From contig JBITNC010000001.1 in the NCBI GenBank assembly GCA_050084985.1, forward strand, positions 75,702,001 through 75,766,000: a stretch of 64,000 nt of DNA, read 5' to 3'. The notes beneath the pieces were generated by a model. That model was not told the DNA's origin. It searched no databases and saw only the letters and a list, made by a program, of their open reading frames with translations. A program made the position numbers and the translations under genes. Origin of the DNA: Nageia nagi. Its lineage: Eukaryota > Pinophyta. Of the stretch, positions 1 to 11,030 are shown piece by piece (position 1 is the first letter of the stretch; each line of letters starts with the position of its first letter).

Positions 1-13
1 TGATTTTGTTATT

Positions 14-1078
14 GTGTATCTTGATGATATTCTCATTTACAGTGTTAATTGGAAAGATCATGTGGTACATATTCACAAAGTGTTTAAAGTTTTAAGGGAA
101 GCAAAACTCTATTTGAAGATGTCTAAGTGTGAGTTTGTCAGGAAACGTTTAACCTATCTTGGCCACATTGTAGGTGAAGGTCAATTGAGGATAGATACTG
201 CAAAAATTGAGGCTGTGTTGAAATGGCCTACTACCACTAATGTGATAGAAACTAGGAGTTTTCTTGGGGTAGTACAGTATTTATGCAAGTTTATTGCTAA
301 CTTTTCTTATATGGCTTCTCCACTTCATGCAATTACAGGAAAGAGTCATGGATTTCAATGGGGAGGGAAAGAACAACATGCTTTTGAATTGCTTAAAAAG
401 AAAATTAGTAATGCTCCAATACTTGCTTTGCCTAATCTTCAGAAAACTTTTGAAATTGAAACTGATGCTAGTGACTATGCTATGGGTGCAATTTTATTGC
501 AAGAAAAACATCCGGTTTGCTATCACTCAGAAATGTTTACCAGTGCGGTAAGAAACTATCCCACATATGACAAAGAGTTGTATGCATTAGTTCAAAGTGT
601 TAAGAAATGGAAGCACTATTTGGTAGGTAAAGAGACAATAATTCATATAGACCATCAGCCCTTGCAATATCTTTAATCACAATCTAAGTTGCAACAATCT
701 AGGCACTTTCGTTGGATGGGATTTTTGCAACAATTTCATTTGGTGATTAAGTATAAGAAGGGTACTCAAAATAAAATTGTTGATATGTTGTCTAGACCTC
801 CAATATTTGCCAATGTTGTGATTCTACAAAATAGTTCTTTAATGCATGATGGGTATAAAGAACAATATATGGTTGATCCTAATTTCCAAAATGTCTATCA
901 TAGATTGAGTCTTGGTAATGAGGTTGGAAATCATGACTTTCATTTGCATGATGGATTACTTTTTCATTTGGGCAAACTTTGTATTCCTAATGGTGAGAGG
1001 AATGATTTGATTAGGGAAGCTCATACTTCTCGTATTTCAAGGCACTTTGGTGTTGGGAAAACTCTTGCTAATCTATAA
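14..1078 (+). pseudogene. pol: gypsy pol: RT C-terminal half, RNase H and start of integrase zinc finger
   Basis: The translation starts at the RT catalytic box (YLDDILIYS) and continues through the typical thumb and connection motifs (KCEF, YLGHIV, FLGVVQY). RNase H follows with its first aspartate in ETDASDYAMGAIL, then a YDKELYALV stretch and the late DHQPLQYL motif. One in-frame TAA at 674-676 interrupts the frame, which continues in phase from 677 to 1078. In related elements this codon lies in a glutamine-rich stretch, so CAA to TAA is the likely change. Residues RNDLIREAHTS...SRHFG near 1000-1045 are the first half of the HHCC finger of integrase. The enzyme would copy retroelement RNA into DNA; this copy cannot. 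Confidence 0.93.
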
Positions 1079-1080
1079 AG

Positions 1081-2297
1081 GTATTGTTACTAGCTAAAAT
1101 GCAAGAAAATGTATCTAGATATATCAGAGGTTGTATGTTATGCATGTAAGCAAACCCAATAACAGAAAATTTGGTCTTTATATGCCATTATCCATTCTTA
1201 CACAACCATGGGAGAGTATTTCTATGGATTTTGTTGGAGGTTTACCTATGTCTAAGAGAGGTCATGATTATTTATATGTGGTTATGGATAGATTCAGTAA
1301 GATGTGTATTCTAATCCCATGTAAAAAGATTATGACAGGTCAAGAGGTAGCTAATCTTTTCTTTAATTATGTGTGGGTACATTTTGGTCTTCCTACTTCT
1401 ATCATTTCTGACAAGGATTATAGGTTTCTTGGAAAATTTTGGACTTCTTTATGGGAAAGGATGGACACTAACCTAAAGTGGAGTATAGCTTTTCATCCAC
1501 AGACAGATGGTCAAACAGAGGTGATAAATAGGATAGTGGTACACCTATTATGGGGTTATTGTGGTAAGCATCCTAAGACTTGGGATGAGCATTTGAATTA
1601 TATACAACATGCATATAATTAGGCTTTACATTCTTCTACTAACAAAACACCTTTTGAGACTTATTTTGGTTATTTGCCAAAATCACCTTCTAATATGGCT
1701 TTTGCTTCAACGAGTGATGGAGATATAGTTCTTCATAATGAGGAGGAGTGAGCAAAGAATTTTATTGAGAGGATTAGATTGATTCATCAAAAGGTAAAAG
1801 AATAGTTGGAGAAGAGTCAGGCCAAGTATAAGGAGAAGCATGATCATCATCAGGTGGATCATAAATTTTAGGTTGGGGATCAAGGATGGCTTCATATCAG
1901 CAAGGAGAGATAGCATGGTAAGGGAAAGAAGTTGAAACCAATAAGGTATGGTCCATTTACCATTATTGGTCAAGTTGGAGACAATGCATTTCGGTTAGAC
2001 TTACCATGCTATATACAAATGTATTCTATTATTAATGTTAAGAACTTGAAGTTGTATGAACCAACCTTAGTTGCAGAAGATACCGATGTTATGTTACCAT
2101 CAGTTGAGGATTTAGCCCCTGAGCACATGAATGTGTTGGTTGAGGATGTAGTATTGGAAAAGAAGCAACGATCATCTCGTAGTGGCATATGTGAGGTGTG
2201 GCATATTGGAGTGAAGGGCCAACATCCACACAAGGCTAAGTGGTATGTAGTTGATCAGGTGAGGGAGCTCTACCCTCACTTCATTTCATCATCCTAA
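1081..2297 (+). pseudogene. pol: gypsy integrase and chromodomain, decayed
   Basis: After a frame break at about 1079-1150, which also splits the CMLC part of the zinc finger, the integrase core reads WESISMDFVGGLP, then SDKDYRFLGKFW, then FHPQTDGQTEVINR. The three acidic residues of the DDE core are therefore present. The same frame runs on to 2297 but has stops at 1620, 1749, 1803, 1869 and 1911. The C-terminal part (1932-2297) has RYGPF, the VGDNAFRLDLP box and VKNLKLYEP, then a chromodomain-like end (VLEKKQRSS...KAKWYVVDQVRELYPHF). Chromodomains direct integration to particular chromatin in this lineage. Most stops are TAG or TGA, as expected from C-to-T decay of CAG, CGA or TGG codons. 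Confidence 0.92.
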
Positions 2298-2325
2298 ATG
2301 CTTTTGGGGACAAAATCTCTCTCTT

Positions 2326-2338
2326 AATGGGGAGGAAT
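2326..2338 (+). other. polypurine tract of the chromovirus
   Basis: AATGGGGAGGAA lies immediately before a TG dinucleotide and about 30 bases after the pol stop. The preceding GGGGACAAAATCTCT is the usual plant gypsy lead-in. It would prime plus-strand DNA synthesis. Confidence 0.8.
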
Positions 2339-3380
2339 GATCCAAAATTTAAATCCCTTTGACATTTAGTAATCTCCATTTTAGTGTGTTCATTGTGATC
2401 ATCTTGTCTTCAGCTTTCTGATGCTTCTTTCAGATCATGAATCTGAGTCCATATGTGGAAGATATGGCATTAAGTCTATTTGTGTATTTTTGAGGAAAAA
2501 AAATTCAAATATTGGCAGCCATTTTGGTGGGACCTGCCTACCACTGAAGCAACAGTGTGGAGGTGATGAGGCGGGTTGACCGTCTGATCACCTACCAGGC
2601 ATGGAGGACTGCATGGAGTGATCACTCACACGTTGCAACCATGTGTCCAACCCATCCACCTACTGACCCAGCCAGACTATGAACTACATGGAAAGCTACC
2701 CAGTCAGCTAAGCTACCTTGTGACCACCCAATCTGATCGCTAGCCAAGCCGCTAATCAACAGGAGGTTGACTTCTTCCTAGCATGCACCACATGTCACCA
2801 CCATAATGCACCCACCCAGTTTTAGATTTTTTAACATATTTTGGTGTTTTCTAAGGTTTTTGGTGATTTTTGATTTGCCTAAGGTCCTATTATTAGGTTG
2901 AGTTAATTTTTAAGCTTGCAACAGTCCAGAGAGTGTATTATTTTGATTTTAGAGCTCATTTTTGGGAGATTTTTACAACCATTTAAGCCCAAATTTGTCA
3001 AGAAGATTAAGGAGGTTAATGGGTTTTTGAAAATGGTTTTTTTTTTTACCAAATTTCCTAGTTGTAAATTCTCTCCAATTTTAGCCCCCAAAATTGTATA
3101 AAAAAGGAGCAAATTGTACAAGAAAAAAAAAGAGGACTTTAGGAAAGTGTTTTCAGTTCTTGTTGTGATTTTTAGAGCTGTGAGTGTGTTGTGAATGTGA
3201 GAGGAGGTTTTAAAGGAATAAGGAGGCCTTGTAAAGTGATTCCATCCATTGATAGTAGAGAGCTTTTGAGCTAGATGTAGCCCACACTGGGTGAACCAGG
3301 ATAAATTTTGCTTATCTCTTCTATGGTGAATGGTTTTCTCTTCTCTATGTTTATAATTTATTTCTTGATTTTTCTTTACA
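2339..3380 (+). repeat. 3' LTR of the chromovirus
   Basis: The LTR starts with TGATCC straight after the polypurine tract. Its far end is placed at TTTACA (3375-3380) because the character of the sequence changes there, and because the phrase GGGTGAACCAGGATAAATTT (about 3290) is typical of the R/U5 part of gypsy LTRs. The 5' LTR is outside the window, so the right border is approximate. A shorter, GC-richer stretch at 2530-2800 holds many CCACC and ACCA motifs. Confidence 0.6.
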
Positions 3381-3452
3381 AGCACTTAATTATTTTAGGT
3401 GTGAATTGATCCTAAGTAAAGGTTAAATTGAAATTTTTTAATCTTATAGTTT

Positions 3453-4440
3453 ATGGATCATATTCTTATGGAATCTATTATTTATAATTGGGTTCAACAA
3501 TATTGGACTTTGTATGGAGTTGAAGTTAAAGGTATTCAAAACCTCACAAAGGGTTTTTTTTTCTCTTTCATTTTCCCCATGAAGATCATACCAATTTTTT
3601 TGACCATGGTCCATAGTATATCAAAAAATTACTTTTGGTATTTCAGCCTTAAATGCAAGATTTATTTCTTGATGAAGGAGCTCCATTACAAGTACCCATC
3701 TGGGTTGAACTCCATGGATTCCTAGTTCCTCAAGAAAAGTAAGTTTTATGGAATTTGTCTGTACAAAAGGGTTTATATTAAAATAGATTTATCAAAAGAT
3801 CTTAGGGACCATTTAGTCATTAAAGTTGGAAATAAATCTTACTATCAAAAGTTGGTATGTATCAACCTTATGAATATTTATTATTGTTTCCAATCACTTA
3901 AGCATAAAATTAAGGATTATCCTCTTATGAAGGGTATTCCAAAGCCCATAATTAGATAACATTGGCTTTGGTAGCCCATGCACCACACCATACCAAATAG
4001 CATCATGCCCTGAACACTAATAATGGGCATAATGATACCTCAAGGAAATGGACCATGAGGAATAATAAGAAAAATTGTAGTCCTCAACAAGGTTCTAGGC
4101 CTACTAGAACCATTATTCTCTCTTAATTAAATGCTCAGATAACCCCATATCCTCAATCCATTAATCCTAATTCTCCTTTTACACCCATCATCACTAGTAA
4201 TCCTTAGTGGGCCATTTTGGAAGCTAAGTACAAAGTGGCTTTAATGCAACCTAGCAGGTATCAAAGTCCTCTAGAAGGTGGGGATGCTATCTAGAAAGAG
4301 AAATGTTCTTTCAACATGTTTGTTGGTACTAATCATGCAAAATTTACTGCAAAACCTTATGCTTCACTTTGGGAACTAGGGGATACTAAGGATTTTAACA
4401 ATAATATTGATGAAGAAGAAGAGCTCATTAGTGGTTTGAA
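3453..4440 (+). pseudogene. LINE ORF1 remnant (DUF4283-like)
   Basis: Plant L1 ORF1 proteins bind the element RNA and carry a DUF4283 fold, often followed by a zinc knuckle. Here an open stretch of 90 codons (3453-3725) ends near IWVELHGFL, read in an adjacent frame at about 3698-3724; this matches the P-[IV]-W-[VI]-x-L phrase that follows DUF4283 in this family. Downstream sequence to 4440 reads in mixed frames with asparagine- and proline-rich linkers (for example near 4090-4200) and an acidic end (DEEEE-like, 4410-4425). No zinc knuckle is recognisable. The call rests mainly on position before the endonuclease start. Confidence 0.55.
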
Positions 4441-4455
4441 CCTTGAATTTGCCCA

Positions 4456-5130
4456 ATGATTTTTATATCATGGAATGTCATAGGGCTAATGGACCTAGTC
4501 CAAAAATATTCAATCTGTAGTGAAATTGTTAAAGTAACTAATCTCTTTAGGAATCTAGATTTTCTATCTCTTATAAGTTAAAAGTTTAGAGTTTAATTTT
4601 GAATGCATCAGCTTCTTCTTGTGGCTTGGTTGCTCCATGTATTCTACTAATAATTTTCATGGTAGAAGAGGTATCATAACTTTGATTTCTTTAAGGTAAA
4701 AGGTCCTTTTGGTCTTATGGGGTATGGACCCTTCCAATTAGGTGGTTTGTACCCTTTTTGATGTTGATTTACAACTTTTTGAGTTTGTTAATATCTATGC
4801 ATCTAATCATGGACCACATAGAAGCACATTATAGAGATGGCTTGCTTTGTATCTTCCCTAGGAAGTTATGTTATTTTATGGGTACTTTAACATGATTGAG
4901 AAATCTGATAAAAAAGTGGGTCATATTTCTATGAGATGGTATGCAGGTGAAAGAGATTCTTGGTTTTTTCTCAAAAATAAGCATGGGTTGGTGGACCCAA
5001 ATGCATGTCATAATACTCAAAGTTTCCCAAACTCTCTTTGGTTCACTTGGTTTAATTTTTAGTTAAGAGATTATAGAGTTCTTAAACAGTTGGATAGGGC
5101 TATGCTCACTTATCAAGCTAGTTTTTCTTT
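4456..5130 (+). pseudogene. LINE ORF2 endonuclease domain, decayed
   Basis: ATG at 4456 opens MIFISWNVIGLMD, the canonical first beta strand of the LINE endonuclease (usually ISWNVRGLG). The open 64-codon stretch 4868-5062 holds GRYWYAGERDSWFF-like text and ends in LWFTWFNF, the FTWFN box of the family. The next bases read LRDYRVLKQLDRAML, matching the SRLDRxL motif. The domain would nick target DNA to start target-primed reverse transcription. Frames change several times between these landmarks. Confidence 0.75.
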
Positions 5131-5880
5131 TCAAAGCTTATCCCTTGTAACACCTTCAGCCTTGCATTCCTTAGGTAATATCATTTTAGATCATTTGTCC
5201 ATTATTTTTAGGGTTGTTTCTTCTTTTTGACAACCTCGCATCTTCCACTCTCAATTTTTCCTTAATGTATCCTTTTTTCATCACCCATCCACCACATCCC
5301 ATATTTATAGAGTTTGGAACCTTGTTCCAAGACCTAAGGAGAAAGTCAATAAGATCAACTAGTGGAATAATTAAATCCTTCAAACCACCTCTATGTTGAG
5401 AATGTAAGGTGTCAAACTTGCTTAGTTCCATAGGCACTCTCGATGCACCCTTTAGGAGGATTTTGAACATGCCTTTTTACACTTGGAAACAAACACTATG
5501 AATGATCTTTTGTAACAACATGCTGCTATAGTTAGGCATGAGATTAGGAAGGTAAAAGTTTATGAAGCCAAATGTGCTCAAATTTAAGTTCAATTTCATT
5601 GGCTTAAAGCAGATCAATTAGGTATCCAAAGTTATTTTCTAAATATTCTAACCCCCAAGGTTAGTAACCTGGTTCAAAACCATTTTTTATGAGGATAATT
5701 GTATTACATAATCTCCAAATATTTCTAAGGTTTTTATGAAATATTACACCTAGGTATTTGCTTCTTAAGAATTGATAGAGAAGTGTCATATCACCCTTGA
5801 TGAATGTTGTAGGGTGGTTCCCATAAAATTTCTTCTACTTAGAAGGAATTTGTGAGTGCCTTCTTTCTTTGGAGGATTTA

Positions 5881-6322
5881 AAAGCAACTCTAGCATGTAT
5901 GGTAAATGAGAAAGCCCCAAAGTTAGATGGTTTCCCATGTGAATTTATAAATAATTATGGGATTTTGTTGGTACTGATCTCCTCTATGTTTATAAAGAAT
6001 TCCTTATTATAGGATCTTTGGGATGGTTATCAACAAGGGAAAGATCAAATTCATACCAAAGATATGACATCTGGGCTCATTTCTAGTTGGAGGCCCATTA
6101 CCCTTCTCAATGTTAGCTATAAAATCATTGTTAAGGCCTTGGCCTTAAGATTTGATTGTTATTTCTTTAGATTATCTATTTAAAGAAAATTTATTTTATC
6201 AATAGAAAATATATCCTTAAGAATTTCATTGCTATTTGGGAAGGTATGGAGTGGGCTTGCTTGTCTCAAAAAGGATTACCTTCCTTTTTTGACTTTTTTG
6301 ATCATTCCTCTAAAGGGTGGAT
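5881..6322 (+). pseudogene. LINE ORF2 reverse transcriptase fragment
   Basis: Readable blocks are NEKAPKLDGFPCEF (usually GKAPGPDGF), SSWRPITLLNVSYKI with ALALRF, and a region corresponding to the RxILDNIL...WEGMEWA box. The catalytic ADD box is not found; coding similarity stops where the solo LTR enters and resumes beyond it with C-terminal sequence, so the palm is probably missing through an older internal deletion. Confidence 0.78.
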
Positions 6323-6831
6323 TAAAGGAGATGAAGTAATTCTTTATCTCCACCCAAGATCACCTTAGATGGAATCTTCCACTAATCTTTAGAACACATA
6401 AATAATTCACACAAGAGAACACAAACATATATAGTGGTTCATCCAACTAAGGGATTACATCCTCTTGAACCATCTCTAATTTTTATTATCTAAGAACACT
6501 AACTCTCTCTACAACTAGAAGCTTTTTAAGCTTCCTATAAGATCAAGCTCTCCTCATAATACAAGCATGAGAATGCTTTCTACAAGTGTGTCATACAAAA
6601 ATCCCATGCCCTCTTTTTATAGGTGAGAATCTCACTTTAACTCACCTTTTAACTCAAGGTTTACATGGGGTTATCATGGACAAGTGTCATGCATGGGTGA
6701 AGTTAAAGTCTTCTGCTACTTTATCACTTTAGGTATTTAGTGATAAAATAGGGAATTACATAAAAGGATTATTAATACTTAGATACCACCTAAAGATTAA
6801 CTTACATAATAATACATTATATATTATAACA
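6323..6831 (-). repeat. solo LTR, copia-like, 509 bp, with TGGAT target duplication
   Basis: Read on the - strand it starts TGTTATAATATATAATG, has a TATAAAAAG box (plus about 6613-6621), then a transcript-start-like region and the phrase GAACCACTATAT. TGGAT flanks both sides (6318-6322 and 6832-6836). The far end reads TTTA rather than the expected CA, which one C-to-T change would explain. It sits inside LINE ORF2 and no internal retroelement sequence accompanies it, so it is best seen as a recombination product of two LTRs. The putative LTR at 47297 shares the GAACCACTATA phrase and general plan. Confidence 0.6.
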
Positions 6832-7550
6832 TGGATCCCCTGGGAATACTTCAAACTCATATTTGATCTAAAATCTAAGGATAAAGATAATTATGAAGCA
6901 GTGCTCAATTGTACTCCTTTCTTGTTATGGCCCAAGCTTGATCAGACTTGCAATGCCCATGGTAGAAAAAATGGAAATAATTAAGGGTACTCTAATTTTT
7001 AATTATAGTAGTGAGATAGGATATAATTGGCTTTCTCCAATCTTCCCATGGTTCCCAATCTTAATGAACGATGGTGTTTATTCTCCATTATTTTTGAACC
7101 TAAGTAGGATTATTTTACATGAAATCTTCTATTCCATGGTTTTCCTATAGGAAACAAGCTTACTCACTTGGGGTTTCTTATCCCTATATGCCCATTCTAT
7201 AACTTTGAAGAGTTTATTTTACATTTATTTTGCATTATGGTAAGGCAAAAAGGATTGGATTTGGATGAATTCCTTTTTCTAACCATTTTTGAAATAACCT
7301 CTTTCTTGTTTGCATAATCTCCTTAGAGATACCTTAGATTTTTCTTTCCTTTGGAAGCTTTTTGGAATATTTTCTAGATTGGAATCATGTTCCATTTATG
7401 CAAAGAGTGGAATGCAATTATTTTTTTTGGGAAAGTTCCTTCTATTGATTTTTCTCTAGTTCACAAGCTTAGCATGTTCTATGAAATCTAGTTTCAAATT
7501 AATGATCAAGTTAACAAGGTTTCCCTTAAGGTCAACCATTTGCAAGATCT
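6832..7550 (+). pseudogene. LINE ORF2 C-terminal region
   Basis: The sequence reads IPWEYFKLIFDLKSKDKD, then an open 85-codon stretch at 6893-7150, and near 7350-7500 a block resembling the LINE zf-RVT domain (SFLWKLF, NHVPFMQRVECNY, GKVPSID). I infer that it continues the LINE, because the 3' tail at 8400 is on the same strand and no other element border is seen. Frames change often. The assignment is weaker than for RT. Confidence 0.5.
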
Positions 7551-8400
7551 TATTAATCACTAGAGAAATTCTCCTTGCTTAGTGAGTTGATTCCCTCCTT
7601 CCTCCCTAGTTCATCAAGAATGCTCATAGTCTAGGTAATGTCATCTCCCTCCACCATGGGAATGGGACCAAAGTTATGCCTGCAGATCTTGCCCACCACC
7701 TAAAGAACCTTGGAACCCTTTACAAGTTACTAGGTGGAGTAACCAAGGGTGGTAATACCATCCTATCTCTCCTCCATAGCATGGATGGGGTGGCATTATG
7801 AGCACCTTTTGTCAAGTCATAGGCTAGGGTGGTTGGTCTAAAGGAGATGGTGGTGGGTTACCAAATCCATTAACTTCAATAATTAATGAAGAGAAGAACA
7901 CAAAGTATGGGTGGGTATCTACATCATTCATAGGTGTCCCTAAATGGCATGAATTTGAAGAAACCTTAGAGAATATGCATTGGTCATAGATCCCTTCTGA
8001 TGTGTGAAGGCATAATGAGAACATGGAGAATGTTGATGTTATTAATGAGCCTACACTTCAGTGCCATCCACTATGTAACTTGCTAGTACACCACTTGCTA
8101 GCATGCAAACTTCCACCACTCCCTCTCCAATTAATGAAGTTTAATGCATATGTTCTTGGCCTTGTTAAGTGGAAGTTACTTTAATATTTTAAATTCATTT
8201 TGGCGGTGATATTTTCTATTTTTGTTTTTCCATATGGTGGCCTTTGGATATCCTTAGTTATTTCCTACCTATTGGTAGTTTGATAGGTTTGTAACCTTTT
8301 TGATGTTGCATGAAGTGTGTAAGGTGTGTTTATTTTCACCCACTATCATTTATATGATATAATTTTTTTCTATTAATATACAGTTTTATCTTTCAAAAAA
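7551..8400 (+). other. LINE 3' region and tail
   Basis: No domain is recognised here. The segment ends in the short AT-rich tail TTTTATCTTTCAAAAAA (8384-8400), the kind of 3' end seen in plant LINEs. A 66-codon open stretch on the opposite strand (7824-8024) has no recognisable content. Confidence 0.5.
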
Positions 8401-8464
8401 CAATCTTCCATATTATTATTAATTTGTAGAAATTTTAATGCTACCATTATTATAGTATGTTGAC

Positions 8465-9150
8465 TACAATGGATCATTTTAATGCTCCCATGCAGGCCTA
8501 GGCCGGAGATCTCCTTAACACCAATGTTACCAAAACTAATAAATTTTTGAATGTTGAATTAACTAGCAGAGATGAAATAGTAAAAATTTGTATAGATTTA
8601 TTTAATATCAAAATAGACCAACATAGTAAACATTTTGGTAGGGGAAGTGCTTGTAGTTTGTTAATTATGGCCATAATTGAATGATTTTTTGAAAACCCAA
8701 ATTCTTTGTAGGAAAAACAACATTTGCTAAATTGGTAATAGAAGGAAGTTTAGAGTAGAGAGATATGTGTGAGGAATGATATTATAAAATGAAATTTCCG
8801 TATAAGTATTTGGATAGGAAATTTAGACCTATTACAATGCAAAATGAACTTCTTGGTTGGTTTAAACCACATGGATTAGTAGAGAAATATCATTTATGGT
8901 TGAATGGCCATCAAATTTATAGTGTGTGGGAATGGATATAAAATGGCAATAACCCATCAATTATTTATATAGTTTCCTAGAATACTCATTTTTTAATTCT
9001 TAAGGTCAAAGAAGATGCATACTACATAATTGACACTATTAGATTGAGATTGCAAAGAGATCAAAATAGAATATTTATTTTGAAATTCAATAGTAAAAAT
9101 AAATGTATGATAATGGTAAATTTATATATAGAAAGGATGCTTGTAAACAT
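8465..9150 (+). pseudogene. decayed coding sequence, family not recognised
   Basis: Protein-like text survives across several frames: DEIVKICIDLFNIK, HFGRGSACSLLIMAIIE, then KMKFPYKYLDRKFRPIT, GWFKPHGLVEKYHLWLNG, VKEDAYYIIDTIRLRLQR and FILKFNSKNK. The composition (charged and aromatic residues spaced as in globular proteins, third positions AT-rich) differs from the surrounding non-coding DNA, which argues for a former gene or a retroelement-encoded protein. Several stops (for example in the stretch after EKQH) and frame changes make it non-functional. It starts 65 bases beyond the LINE tail, so it may be the DNA the LINE landed in. I do not know the family; a gag-like or plant-specific protein is possible. 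Confidence 0.45.
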
Positions 9151-9664
9151 TATATCACTTGCTTTTTGATAAGAAAATATGTGACTTAAGTAGAGGATAT
9201 GGTTTTAAGAGGTGAGTAGGTGTCCAAAGATATGTTGAACAGAATATAAATTATGTTCACCATGATAAAATATGATGGAGCTATTGATAAAAAAAAACTA
9301 ATCAATATACACAAAATCATCCAAGAAAATAAGACACACTAGAGTAACTCCCTATGAGCTGAGCAAAAATGAGAAGGAAAAGTGGAGGAAAGATCAAACA
9401 TGTATTGCAAGGATAAAATAAAAAAGAACTTGATAAACTTAATGGATTTTAACTATTTTGGAAAAATATTATTATGCAAAGATATGATGCATTTGTTTCT
9501 TTATACTTTAAGCTATTTACATGCATACAAATGTTTGAAGTAAAAAAATGATATTAAGATGATTTTGTGAGTGAAAAAACTCAGACTATATATCAAAAAA
9601 GCTTGTTATGTTTTAAGTTTTATAGCTCACAGGCCTTGTGCATGATCCCAAACTTAGCATCCAT
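9151..9664. other. AT-rich sequence, nothing recognised
   Basis: No ORF, repeat partner or regulatory motif stands out in this stretch. Confidence 0.6.
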
Positions 9665-9960
9665 ATTTATCAAATAAGTATTTTGCATTTCTCACTATGA
9701 AAAAGTCTAGAGTAAAAATTTCTTAAAAGTTTCTCATAACAAGAAATGCAAATTTTTTTATAACACACCAAAATGAATAAACACTTGTCGATTTCACCAA
9801 ACATTGTTTAAACTAATCACATTTACATAAAAAATGTTTAAATGAACATAGTTTATACCAATAGGGTATCTATTCACATGGGTTGACTGAATTACATTTA
9901 CACAAAATTATTTAAATCAACTGCATTAATAAAGGCTAAATAAATTATGTTTACATGATA
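9665..9960. repeat. direct repeat copy 1 of a diverged roughly 920-bp-spaced pair
   Basis: It begins with AAGTATTTTGCATTTCTCAC, followed by a CATAACAAGAAATGCAAAT-like stretch and then degenerate units built on ACATTTACAC / AAATGAA. The same order recurs at 10585-10850. Identity is moderate, with many single-base differences. Confidence 0.6.
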
Positions 9961-9969
9961 AAAAATTTC

Positions 9970-10195
9970 ATGTACACCTTGCATGCATTTTGAATGACCA
10001 CTAAACCTTTGATGCATTCATTAATAAATGGGGTTAAACACATTATGTTTACAATGGTAAATAAAATTTGTTTATTTTTGATAATGTATTTTGAGAGGAA
10101 TAAACATAAGATGTTTATCCCCTATTACTTCACATGCAAAATGGATCTAGCTTGAATTGATAACCACAACATTCAATGAAACCCAACTTGTATTC
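9970..10195. repeat. left arm of a diverged inverted repeat
   Basis: Its reverse complement matches blocks at 15690-16210: the GGTTTTCAT...AATGTTGTGGTTAT..ATTCAAGCT block, the GATAAACA[TC]CTT block, AAAATGTGTTTA.CC, ATTAATG.A.GCATCAAAGGT and AAAATGCATG[CT]AAGGTG. The order is kept. The right arm is longer through insertions. Confidence 0.65.
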
Positions 10196-10584
10196 TTCCA
10201 CAATTTTGTATACATGTATATCAAGGCATGGGCATTCACATACATAATATTCAATGAAAAATCATTTTCAAGTACTTTTTTATATTTGATCTCGTTCACT
10301 TGTTACATGCTGATGAATAGTTTACTCATGGTGTAGAAGAAGAATGACATGCTTCTAGGGTGGTAGGTAAGTTGGTACATTATTGTATAATGATTCATTA
10401 CAATCATATATATTAACTTCCCCTCTACCCTAAAAGGTCATCAATGCATGTATAATGATTCATCCCAGGAATCATGCAATAAGATTCGCTCATGCTATTA
10501 AAGTCTAAAAGTATTTTCAATCCTCATACACTAATGATTCTTGTATAATGGAAAAGATAACATGTATAGTGGAAAATATAAGCA

Positions 10585-10850
10585 AGTTTGAGTAATATTT
10601 TGCATTTCTTACTCTAAATTATTTTTTTACAAAATTTGCATTAAAGTTTCTTACAAGAAATAAAATTGGAACAAAAAGTAGATAAATGATCTACATTTAC
10701 ACCTAAACTATTGCCAGATATAACAAAAAGTAGATAATTAAACTATGTTTACATTATTAAATGAATTACATTTACACCAAACTATGTAAATGAATTGGAT
10801 TTATGCAAATTAAATGAACAACATTTATACTAAAATTAGGTAAAACAAAA
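10585..10850. repeat. direct repeat copy 2 (partner of 9665-9960)
   Basis: It repeats the TATTTTGCATTTCTTAC and CTTACAAGAAAT blocks and then ACATTTACACC / AAATGAATT units. A decayed PPR fragment follows it. Confidence 0.6.
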
Positions 10851-10878
10851 AATTGCTTTAATAATTTTTTTACTCCAA

Positions 10879-11030
10879 GACATGTATGCAAAATGTAGAA
10901 GAATACATAATCCCTAGTAATTGTTTGATAAATTGCATGATTGCATAAAATGAATTTAACTTAAGTGTTCTTCTAATAAAAAATTATAACCTTTGCAAGC
11001 ATTCTTCTAGAATGTGCATTATTATTGCAA
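10879..11030 (+). pseudogene. PPR (PLS/DYW-type) fragment 1
   Basis: Pentatricopeptide repeat proteins bind organellar RNA; those of the PLS class guide C-to-U editing. Here the + strand reads DMYAKCRRIHN, then LFDKLHD, and after a frame change KIITFASILLECA. These correspond to the stereotyped PPR phrases IDMYAKCGRI, LFDKM and TFASVLxAC in the same order and spacing. The fragment is short and has stops. Other fragments with the same motifs follow up to 15.7 kb. Confidence 0.65.

Larger units (their letters stand above)
1..3380 (+). mobile_element. 3' part of a Ty3/gypsy chromovirus retrotransposon
   Basis: The window opens inside a gypsy pol gene and runs through reverse transcriptase, RNase H, integrase and a chromodomain-like tail to a polypurine tract and one LTR. 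The order RT-RNaseH-INT-chromodomain is that of plant chromoviruses. The 5' LTR, gag, protease and the N-terminal half of RT lie outside the window. The copy is dead: the pol frame carries several in-frame stops and at least one frameshift. A LINE begins just beyond its LTR. Confidence 0.93.
3430..8400 (+). mobile_element. L1-type plant LINE, decayed, interrupted by a solo LTR
   Basis: In order along the + strand: an ORF1-like DUF4283 segment, an apurinic-endonuclease start (MIFISWNVIGL), RT fragments, a zf-RVT-like C-terminal segment and a 3' end of the form TTTATCTTTCAAAAAA at 8385-8400. This is the architecture of plant L1 LINEs. Every domain has stops and frameshifts, and RT has an internal deletion. 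The 6323-6831 LTR is a later insertion. The 5' border is not fixed; it lies between the end of the chromovirus LTR and about 3453. Confidence 0.82.

Noticed and set aside
2903-3385. 160-codon minus-strand frame
   Set aside because: It is antisense to the chromovirus LTR and has no recognisable domain.
5186-5470. 94-codon minus-strand frame
   Set aside because: It is antisense to LINE ORF2 between endonuclease and RT; no independent support.
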